Shown here: one piece after another, positions 22,569 to 28,004 of the stretch
Layout: the number at the start of each line of letters is the position of its first letter
Position numbering within the stretch: the first letter of the stretch is position 1
Origin: Nitrospirota bacterium
GTDB lineage: Bacteria > Nitrospirota > Thermodesulfovibrionia > Thermodesulfovibrionales > JdFR-88
Assembly: GCA_021812785.1 (NCBI GenBank)
Contig: JAKAMR010000024.1
Location: 1 to 28,004, forward strand
DNA: 28,004 nucleotides
Reading direction: 5' to 3'
Position numbers and translations under genes: made by a program
The notes under the pieces: model-generated
The model's database searches: none
Told to the model about the DNA's origin: nothing
Seen by the model: the letters and a program-made list of their open reading frames with translations, nothing else

Positions 22569-23201
22569 TTATTCCTTTGCAGGAAATGCTTTACCTAGCA
22601 CAATGTAATAAAAGGCTCGTTTTAATATTTCCATTACAAAAAAATATACGGCAGAAAAGATCACGATAAAAAAAGTGAGCATTTTGAAGTCCCAAGTATA
22701 ATGACTTGGTATCGTAATCTTTTCTAGCATGTATCCATTGATGCCCACTCCGCCCGCTTGTATAGCTTCATCATAGGCCAAGTCAGTTATATCCTTCCCC
22801 GCTTTTATGGCCTCATAGGATGTTGCCAGTGTTTTGTCTTTGCCCGCTACTTTAATGGCCTTATCATAGGCTATTTTTGCCTTCGCAAATGCTGCGTCTA
22901 TCACATTCAGAGAAGGCGGGTTATATCCTTCAAGCTTCAAACTAATTCCACTGGTGGGGTCGGTAACCTTATATGTAGTGGGCTTTACGCCTGCCATTTT
23001 ATCAAGAACATGATCGCCATAAGGTGTGGTGCTGACCACGGACCATGGGCCTACCTCCCACTGGACAGAATCATAATACTTTCGGCCGTAATTGACCGAA
23101 CCTGTAATTAAAAGAAGCAAATATGGCAAGTACATTGCGCAATAGAGAACGATCAAAGCCCGAAACCACATTTTCCCGCGAAGGTCTTTAAGCGTTTGCA
23201 T
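22569..23201 (-). CDS. Two-TM membrane protein with extracytoplasmic domain (210 aa)
   Basis: One transmembrane helix near the start (residues ~13-34, ALIVLYCAMYLPYLLLLITG) and one near the end (~173-193, MLTFFIVIFSAVYFFVMEIL). A ~135-residue loop between them is predicted extracytoplasmic because the N-terminus carries basic residues (KDLRGK). The loop is Ala/Lys/Tyr-rich (IDAAFAKAKIAYDKAIKVAGKDK, then SYEAIKAGKDITDLAYDEAI) and looks helical. No family recognised. The ATG at 23201 is 2 bp after the lipoprotein gene's stop, so the two are cotranscribed and probably work together. Confidence 0.78.
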   Translation of the reverse strand: MQTLKDLRGKMWFRALIVLYCAMYLPYLLLLITGSVNYGRKYYDSVQWEVGPWSVVSTTPYGDHVLDKMAGVKPTTYKVTDPTSGISLKLEGYNPPSLNVIDAAFAKAKIAYDKAIKVAGKDKTLATSYEAIKAGKDITDLAYDEAIQAGGVGINGYMLEKITIPSHYTWDFKMLTFFIVIFSAVYFFVMEILKRAFYYIVLGKAFPAKE

Positions 23202-23203
23202 AC

Positions 23204-23554
23204 TTATCTGTTCTCAATGACCGTATCAGGCTCTTTTCTCCAGTTTGGTCTTTGATTCTCCACGTCGTTTTTGTCAACGCAGCGAAAGATCAATTGAGCA
23301 TGCTCTGGTCTTCCAAAAGCCATGGGTACATACGAAGTGTTTTCTGGTACAAATACTTTTCCTTTTCTGATGCAATAAGCATTTGCTTCTTTGACAGCAA
23401 CAGTTAATGGATGCCCAAAGTCGCCTAATGTAGAAGCAGAAGATGTTATCATGTAAGTATCTTTTCCGAACGGAAGAGGTCCTGAACTTGTAGCGGCGCA
23501 ACCTGTCACGATAAATAGAAAGACTAGAACTCCCAGAATTAAGACTTTTTTCAT
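23204..23554 (-). CDS. Small lipoprotein, 116 aa
   Basis: MKKVLILGVLVFLFIVTGCAA gives a signal peptide with a VTGC lipobox (C19). The mature domain resembles a widespread small lipoprotein/phage-associated type: DTYMITSSASTLGDFGHP, then VKEANAYCIRKGKVFVP and AQLIFRCVDKNDVENQRP, with two cysteines likely disulfide-bonded. The ATG at 23554 has an AAGGAGGGG-type site. It leads a two-gene operon with the membrane protein at 22569. Upstream is TGCTATCAT (minus strand of 23577-23585), matching the -10 module of other cargo genes. Confidence 0.85.
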   Translation of the reverse strand: MKKVLILGVLVFLFIVTGCAATSSGPLPFGKDTYMITSSASTLGDFGHPLTVAVKEANAYCIRKGKVFVPENTSYVPMAFGRPEHAQLIFRCVDKNDVENQRPNWRKEPDTVIENR

Positions 23555-23576
23555 TTCCTTTCCCCTCCTTCGCGCT

Positions 23577-23585
23577 ATGATAGCA
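23577..23585 (-). promoter_or_regulatory. Extended -10 element, copy 3
   Basis: TGCTATCAT on the minus strand, predicted start ~16 bases before the lipoprotein ATG. It shares the extended -10 with 21146 and 21956, but the -35-like GCAACT is not conserved here. Confidence 0.45.
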
Positions 23586-23624
23586 ATTTTTTAGAGATTT
23601 TGCCCTGAATCCCTTAACCCTGAT

Positions 23625-23645
23625 GGACTGGTTAATTAACCGTCC
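23625..23645. repeat. Palindrome centred on GGTTAATTAACC
   Basis: A perfect 12-base palindrome (23630-23641) extended by GGAC/GTCC with a one-base bulge. It lies between the lipoprotein promoter and a terminator hairpin near the right end of the element; it may be an operator or recombination-accessory site. Confidence 0.5.
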
Positions 23646-23649
23646 TGGT

Positions 23650-23677
23650 AAAAAGGGCCGGAGTTACCCCGGCCTTT
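23650..23677 (-). terminator. Intrinsic terminator near right end (leftward)
   Basis: GGCCGG/CCGGCC stem with a 7-base loop and, on the minus strand, a run of five T. It carries the GAGTTACCCC loop variant. It would block leftward transcription entering from the chromosome. Confidence 0.65.
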
Positions 23678-23811
23678 CAGACAGCATATCCGCAGGCTGC
23701 AAGCCTATGCATTTTTTATGCAGTGCATATCTGAAAAGATGAGTAAAGATAGCCTATTATCTTATTTCCAGAGAGGGCAAAAAGTTAGAAAAAACAAGGA
23801 TTTGAAAAGAT

Positions 23812-23831
23812 ATGAAAGGTAAGCCGCTTGA
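23812..23831 (+). repeat. Right inner inverted repeat next to att core
   Basis: ATGAAAGGTAAGCC is a perfect 14-base inverted copy of 14059-14072, followed after one extra G by CTTGAA, also matched on the left. It ends 11 bases before the attR core. Confidence 0.75.
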
Positions 23832-23842
23832 ATTAAAGCAAT

Positions 23843-23889
23843 CTACGAATCCGCAGGTCGGGGGTTCGAATCCCTCTGGGCGCGCTTTA
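23843..23889 (+). repeat. attR core: displaced 3' part of tRNA-Arg
   Basis: The second copy of the 47-bp repeat. It holds the tRNA sequence from the anticodon loop to the acceptor end but no 5' half, so it is not a tRNA gene. This is the original chromosomal 3' end displaced by integration. The following 150 bp, up to 24041, hold nothing recognisable. Confidence 0.95.
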
Positions 23890-24041
23890 CTCTTGCCGGA
23901 TATAAAAAACCTCTCGAATCACTTTGAGTACGCAAATAAAATCAGGAAGCAGCCTTCCTTTTTGCGTTCCGTGTTCAAGAGAAAAATCTTAATTTCCCGT
24001 TTTTAAAAGATTTTTTGCGCCCGGCTGTTCAAGCTTCCGAT

Positions 24042-24479
24042 TTATGCCCGGGTCTCGCCCTCGATTGAGCCTCCCTGCGGATCGTTATTGGCCGGGGATC
24101 CCTCCAAAGTTGGCATTGTTTCAAACTTCAACGCCTTGTCAGACAGTATTGCCGATACAATGACTTTCTCTCTTAGTGAGGCATGGTTTATGTCGGAATC
24201 CGATATCCTGCCCAGGATATGATCGGAAAGCAAAAGGCACTTCATGGCGTGCCGCGCCTGCGTTTCCTTCAGAATCCGCATTATGTCCTCGCTGGACTCT
24301 TTCATGATATTGTGCACGCTGCCCACGCTGATATCCAGGGCCTCGGCCACCTCACGGTATGACCGTCCCGTGGCCAGGAGCGCCTTGGCCATCGCCCGCC
24401 TTTGCCCGGCGATCTTGGCCTCCTTTTTCCTGTCTTTTCCCGTTTTTGCAAGCTGCGGGAGAAAATCAAACGCATCCAT
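24042..24479 (-). CDS. HTH protein of mobile-element type outside attR (145 aa)
   Basis: A helix-turn-helix in residues ~20-62 (AGQRRAMAKALLATGRSYREVAEALDISVGSVHNIMKES). Helical segments follow (IMRILKETQARHAMKCLLLSDHILGRI, then SLREKVIVSAILSDKAL). The architecture resembles small phage/island DNA-recognition proteins and is reminiscent of the 131-aa protein at 16046-16441. The ATG at 24479 has an AAAGGAG site. It lies 150 bp beyond attR, with no partner genes. It may be a remnant of an earlier element at the same tRNA or a resident gene. Confidence 0.78.
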   Translation of the reverse strand: MDAFDFLPQLAKTGKDRKKEAKIAGQRRAMAKALLATGRSYREVAEALDISVGSVHNIMKESSEDIMRILKETQARHAMKCLLLSDHILGRISDSDINHASLREKVIVSAILSDKALKFETMPTLEGSPANNDPQGGSIEGETRA

Positions 24480-24931
24480 AAAAAAGCTCCTTTCCGGCTT
24501 AGGCTTTTGTTTTTGAAATGGAAAAGCCTTCCGGTCTCATCATAATCCGCCGGGCCATGATACTGTCCACATAAGCACTTTATAAAAGAGTTTATGTGAT
24601 GTGTATCCGCGGGAATCAGCCCGGCGGCAAGGAATTCAGCGGCCTGGTTTTTGAGAAAAGGAGAAGGAAACAATAATACTCACAGGACTCCTCGTCTGAA
24701 AGGGAGTAAGCCATTTTGCATGTTTAAAACGGAAATTATTGTGCGCTTTTTGCTCTGACAAGTGGGATTATCCTATCAACCTGCTGCCATGTGCAATGGT
24801 AAAGATGATTACCGTGTCCCGCTCGCTCATCACCATTGAAATTTATCCGGTTGGTGATAACCTTTAACAAACGAATAGGGGCTGCATCCCGGCGGCCGTG
24901 AGCTCTTTACCTGTGGTAAGGACGGTAGCTG
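24480..24931. other. 450-bp region before export operon, operator-like repeats
   Basis: No convincing gene. It holds two short inverted repeats: GGTAA-AGATGA-TTACC (24798-24813) and ATCACCA/TGGTGAT arms (24829-24835 and 24852-24858). These are probable regulator sites for the downstream operon. Related operons are often controlled by TetR-type repressors, but none is encoded here. Confidence 0.5.
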
Positions 24932-26380
24932 ATGAGAAAATACAAGATCTTATGCTGCATTCTCACAGTGATTCTGGCAGGCTGCTCATTTATACCGTCC
25001 TACAAGAGGCCTGCTTTACCCACGGCCGCATCGTATCCGGGAGTAACCGGTAAACAGGTCCCAGTAAATATCGGGCAGCTTGGCTGGCGCGACTTCTTCA
25101 CGGACCCGCGCCTCCAGGGGCTGATCAGCCAGGCGATTGAAAACAACCGTGACCTGCGGATATCGATGCAGAGAGTGGAAGAGGCCCGCGCCCAATATGG
25201 CATCCAACGCTCCGAGTTGCTGCCCAGCATCAGCGCCGGCGCGCTTTACAGCCGGTCGCGGACGCCGGCCGATCTGTCGTTCACCGGCTCTCCGTTGACC
25301 ATCTCCGAATACGCGGCCACTCTCAATCTCAGCATATGGGAGCTGGACTTCTGGGGCCGGATACGGAGCCTGAAAAAGGCGGCGTTGGAATCATTCTTTG
25401 CCACTGAGGAGGCCAGACGCGCCGCCGTTGTCAGTCTCGTGGCGCAGGTCGCCAATACTTATCTGTTGGAGTGCGAATTGGACGAACGCATTGCCATCGC
25501 GCGGAAAACGATTACCGACCGGCAGGAGTCATATCGTATTACCAGGAGACGCTATGAGGTAGGTTCTGCGCCAAAAATGGATTCCGTTCAGGCGGAATCA
25601 CTCCTGAATCAAGCCCGTGTCGACCTGGCCGATTTACAGCGCCAGCGCGATCTTAACTTAAATGCGCTGACACTTCTGGTTGGCGCCCCGGTTACGCCCT
25701 CCGTTGAATTGCTGTCGCAGGTCCAGCCCTATTTTGCGCGGCAGATTCCGGCGGGACTGCCTTCAGACCTGCTTTTTAACCGTCCGGATGTGATCGCCGC
25801 CGAGCATCAGTTGAAAGCGGAAAACGCAAATATCGGGGCCGCCCGCGCCGACTTTTTCCCGAGCATTACTATGACAGGGGACCTGGGCACCGCCAGCACG
25901 GAGCTGAAACACCTTTTCGGCTGGAGCAGCCGTGTCTGGAGTTTTACGCCCAGTATAGCACTGCCTATTTTCACCGGCGGACGGCTGCGGGCCAACCTCG
26001 CCTTGTCCAAAGCTCTTCGCAATGAAGCGGTAGCAGGCTACGAAAAAACAATCCAGACGGCCTTCCGCGAGGTCGCTGACGCGCTGGCGGAACGCCGCTG
26101 GCTCGCAAAACAGGTTGTCGCCCAGCAGGACACGCTGGCGGACGAGAACGAGCGCGTACGGCTGGCCTGGTTGCGATACCAGAATGGAGCGGCCTCATAC
26201 CTTGAGGTGCTCGATGCCCAGCGGGACCAATACGCTGCCGAACAGGCGCTGGTGCAGGCGCGTCAAGCGCTGCTTTCCAGCAATGTCAATTTATATTCCG
26301 CTCTGGGGGGCGGCGCGATAGGTAGAGCACAGCCCAAACCCGGACCAGACTCCGCTAAAGGAATGAAGAAAGGGCAATAA
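24932..26380 (+). CDS. Outer-membrane efflux lipoprotein, TolC/NodT (OprM) family
   Basis: A 482-aa outer-membrane factor forming the exit duct of a tripartite exporter. The signal peptide with LAGC lipobox puts the lipidated cysteine at 18 (MRKYKILCCILTVILAGC). Two OEP repeats follow with family landmarks: LGWRDFFTDPRLQGLISQAIENNRDLRISMQRVEEARAQYG, WELDFWGR, AQVANTYLLECELDER, NRPDVIAAEHQLKAENANIGAARADFFPSI and GAASYLEVLDAQRDQYAAEQALVQAR. The ATG at 24932 has an AAGGA-type site. Its stop is 7 bp before the HlyD gene. The operon order, outer-membrane factor then adaptor then ATPase, indicates an ABC-driven rather than RND-driven pump. Confidence 0.95.
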   Translation: MRKYKILCCILTVILAGCSFIPSYKRPALPTAASYPGVTGKQVPVNIGQLGWRDFFTDPRLQGLISQAIENNRDLRISMQRVEEARAQYGIQRSELLPSISAGALYSRSRTPADLSFTGSPLTISEYAATLNLSIWELDFWGRIRSLKKAALESFFATEEARRAAVVSLVAQVANTYLLECELDERIAIARKTITDRQESYRITRRRYEVGSAPKMDSVQAESLLNQARVDLADLQRQRDLNLNALTLLVGAPVTPSVELLSQVQPYFARQIPAGLPSDLLFNRPDVIAAEHQLKAENANIGAARADFFPSITMTGDLGTASTELKHLFGWSSRVWSFTPSIALPIFTGGRLRANLALSKALRNEAVAGYEKTIQTAFREVADALAERRWLAKQVVAQQDTLADENERVRLAWLRYQNGAASYLEVLDAQRDQYAAEQALVQARQALLSSNVNLYSALGGGAIGRAQPKPGPDSAKGMKKGQ

Positions 26381-26387
26381 AAAAACC

Positions 26388-27458
26388 ATGAAGAAGAAAA
26401 AATGGTTGTTCAGGACCGTGGTGACGCTCGTTGCCGGTATCCTGGCCTTTGCCGTCTGGCATATATATGCAGGGAAGAAAAAAAATGCCTGGATAACCAG
26501 CTGCAACGGACGGCTCGAAGCTACCGAGGTAGACGTTGCGGCCAAAATGGCCGGGCGCATCAAGACGATACTTGTGGACGAGGGCGACTTCGTCAAGACC
26601 GGGCAAGTGGTGGCGGTAATGGACACGGACGCTCTCGAAGCCCAGCGCAGGGTGGCCGTGGCCGATTGGCATAAGGCGATGAACGATGTTGCGACCGCCC
26701 GGGGCGAACTGGCCCAGAGGGAAAGCGAAAAAGCGGCGGACCTGGCGGTAGTCGCGCAGCGCGAGGCTGAGCTCGATGTGGCCAAAAAGAGCTTCAATCG
26801 TTCTTCCATATTGGTCTTGGAGGGGGCTACTTCGCAGCAGCAGGAGGACAATGATCGCGCACAGGTGCTGAGCGATGCCGCTTCGCTGAAGGCCGCGCTT
26901 GCACAGGTCGACGCCGCCCAGGCCGCTATCGTGACTGCGCGTGAACAAATCGCCTCCAGGGAGTCGGCCGTCAAAGCCGCTCAGGCCACTATAGAACGTG
27001 TCCAGGCAAATATAAATGACAGCGTCCTGAAATCGCCCCGTGACGGGCGTGTGGAGTACCGGGTCGCGCAGCCGGGCGAAGTGGTCGGCAACGGGGGCCG
27101 GGTGCTGACCCTGGTCGATCTGACCGATGTATACATGACTTTCTTCCTGCCGACAGATGTGGCCGGTAAGATCCCGCTTGGCACGGAAGTCCACCTGGTG
27201 TTCGATGCCGCCCCGCAGTGGGTCATACCTGCGTATGTGACATTCGTGTCCGCCGAGGCCCAGTTTACACCCAAATACGTGGAAACACAGGAAGAACGCC
27301 AGAAGCTGATGTTCCGGTTCAAGGCTCACATTCCTCCTGCGGGGCTGAGAAAGTATATTACCAGAATCAAGACCGGTGTACGGGGCGTGGCCCATGTCCG
27401 CCTTGATCAAAAAAAACCATGGCCGCCCAACCTCAGGGTAAAAATACCGCCGCTATGA
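26388..27458 (+). CDS. HlyD-family periplasmic adaptor (YhiI/YbhG-like)
   Basis: A 356-aa membrane-fusion protein linking an inner-membrane ABC transporter to the outer-membrane factor. A single N-terminal TM anchor spans residues ~7-26 ([21 protein letters not shown]). A biotinyl-lipoyl half-motif follows ([38 protein letters not shown], ~43-80), then a long Ala/Gln-rich coiled-coil hairpin (~85-205). The second lipoyl half ([20 protein letters not shown], ~214-233) and a beta-barrel domain complete the protein. It ends with a 4-base ATGA overlap with the ATPase gene. Confidence 0.95.
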   Translation: MKKKKWLFRTVVTLVAGILAFAVWHIYAGKKKNAWITSCNGRLEATEVDVAAKMAGRIKTILVDEGDFVKTGQVVAVMDTDALEAQRRVAVADWHKAMNDVATARGELAQRESEKAADLAVVAQREAELDVAKKSFNRSSILVLEGATSQQQEDNDRAQVLSDAASLKAALAQVDAAQAAIVTAREQIASRESAVKAAQATIERVQANINDSVLKSPRDGRVEYRVAQPGEVVGNGGRVLTLVDLTDVYMTFFLPTDVAGKIPLGTEVHLVFDAAPQWVIPAYVTFVSAEAQFTPKYVETQEERQKLMFRFKAHIPPAGLRKYITRIKTGVRGVAHVRLDQKKPWPPNLRVKIPPL

Positions 27459-28004
27459 ACGAGCACATCCCAATAAATGGTGCTTCCGCAAGGCTGGCCG
27501 TGGCCAGATTACAGGGGGTCCGCCTTCGTTACCGTAAAACATTGGCGCTCGACGATATCAATCTTGAACTTCCGGCCGGGTGCATGGTTGGCTTCATCGG
27601 CCCGGACGGCGTGGGCAAATCGAGCCTGTTTTCCCTGCTTGCCGGCGCACGCCGGATCCAGGAGGGAACGGTCGAAGTGCTGGGCGGCGGCATGGCCGAT
27701 CCGGGACACCGCCGCAGGGTTTGCCCCCGGATAGCGTACATGCCGCAAGGGCTTGGGAAAAACCTGTATCCGACACTCTCTGTGTTTGAAAATGTCGAGT
27801 TCTTCGCAAGGCTGTTCGGGCAGGGGGGCAGCGAGCGCGAACGGCGGATAAATGATCTCCTGAAGTCCACGGGGCTGGCACCTTTCCCGGGCCGGCCCGC
27901 CGGAAAGCTCTCAGGAGGCATGAAACAAAAGCTCGGCCTCTGCTGCTCGCTCATCCATGACCCCGACCTGCTGATCCTCGACGAACCTACCACAGGAGTC
28001 GACC
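27455..28004 (+). CDS. ABC transporter ATP-binding protein, RbbA/YbhF-like (partial)
   Basis: The N-terminal ~183 residues of an ABC ATPase, open at the window end. Walker A is GPDGVGKSS, followed by [22 protein letters not shown], the signature [10 protein letters not shown] and Walker [13 protein letters not shown]. The GPDGVGKS and [14 protein letters not shown] variants are typical of the first ATPase of RbbA/YbhF-type proteins, many of which have two ATPase domains and, in RbbA, a fused permease. The ATG at 27455 overlaps the HlyD stop (ATGA); an earlier in-frame ATG at 27419 has no ribosome-binding site. The remaining domains lie beyond the window. Confidence 0.93.
   Translation, partial: MNEHIPINGASARLAVARLQGVRLRYRKTLALDDINLELPAGCMVGFIGPDGVGKSSLFSLLAGARRIQEGTVEVLGGGMADPGHRRRVCPRIAYMPQGLGKNLYPTLSVFENVEFFARLFGQGGSERERRINDLLKSTGLAPFPGRPAGKLSGGMKQKLGLCCSLIHDPDLLILDEPTTGVD

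Larger units (their letters stand above)
14003..23889. mobile_element. Integrative element in tRNA-Arg(ACG), ~9.9 kb
   Basis: Bounded by a 47-bp perfect direct repeat (14003-14049 and 23843-23889) that begins exactly at the tRNA anticodon loop, a classic tyrosine-integrase attachment position. An intact integrase gene lies 31 bp inside the left end. The left half holds integration, excision and replication genes transcribed leftwards; the right half holds cargo, some with its own promoters. No conjugation relaxase, coupling protein, phage capsid or tail gene is seen. It is therefore an integrative mobilisable or phage-satellite-like element rather than a full conjugative element or prophage. 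All core genes look intact, so it may still excise. Confidence 0.93.

Noticed and set aside
21146..23677. Integron-like cassette array with attC sites
   Set aside because: The shared GAGTT[GA]CC hairpins lack the paired RYYYAAC/GTTRRRY structure, and no integron integrase is present; terminator-promoter modules explain them better.
23843..23889. Second tRNA gene
   Set aside because: Only the part from the anticodon loop to the 3' end is present; the 5' half is missing, so it is an attachment-site remnant.
23812..24006. 64-codon plus-strand frame starting MKGKPLELK at the right end
   Set aside because: It reads through the displaced tRNA-Arg fragment and the inner inverted repeat. A similar short reading at 14078 on the minus strand arises from the same repeats, so neither is a gene.
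26355..27410. 351-codon minus-strand frame over the HlyD gene
   Set aside because: Antisense to a clear membrane-fusion protein; no motifs.

Overview
This is a bacterial chromosome segment of moderately high GC. Housekeeping genes flank a roughly 9.9 kb integrative element inserted in a tRNA-Arg(ACG) gene. Gene content (stand-alone class I fumarase beta subunit, hemL, Nfu, formate-tetrahydrofolate ligase beside a NuoE/NuoF-like flavin module, nifS, rpsO-pnp, UspA) and protein style suggest an anaerobic Gram-negative bacterium of the Nitrospirota or former deltaproteobacterial type. That placement is an inference from gene content; no 16S gene is present. Lipoproteins, a TolC-type outer-membrane factor and a HlyD adaptor support a Gram-negative envelope.

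Layout. 1-4300: fumarase beta subunit and an NDUFA9-like epimerase (+), UspA and hemL (-), then Nfu and a small conserved-looking protein (+), closed by a strong bidirectional terminator. 4371-8564: leftward nuoE-like, nuoF-like and fhs genes, a C1/NAD(P)H redox cluster. 8878-13750: nifS (+), whose 3' end overlaps a convergent M16 peptidase gene, then pnp and rpsO (-). 13869-14044: a canonical promoter and tRNA-Arg(ACG).

14003-23889: the element. A 47-bp direct repeat starts exactly at the tRNA anticodon loop and recurs at 23843-23889. A tyrosine integrase is read towards the tRNA. Behind it are an XRE regulator, an excisionase-like protein, small proteins in overlapping reading frames including a TerS/phBC6A51-like HTH protein, a CHC2-Toprim-ATPase primase/helicase and a DUF5659-like protein. 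These form an integration/replication module transcribed leftwards from a promoter near 19150-19178. Upstream of it is a 730-bp non-coding control region full of short repeats, a candidate origin. The right half is cargo: three lipoproteins, two membrane proteins, a second XRE regulator, a HicB-like protein and a 64-aa protein. These are separated by related terminator hairpins, some fused to a shared extended -10 promoter.

24042-28004: an HTH protein of mobile-element type just outside attR, a 450-bp gap with operator-like inverted repeats, and a rightward tripartite export operon (outer-membrane factor, HlyD adaptor, RbbA/YbhF-like ABC ATPase cut by the window end).

The most unusual signals are three quadripartite TGTCC/GGACA arrays inside the primase gene, a repeat-dense non-coding region upstream of it, inverted repeats just inside both att cores, and reused terminator-promoter modules between cargo genes. 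Together they suggest a small self-replicating or phage-satellite-like element with envelope-directed cargo.
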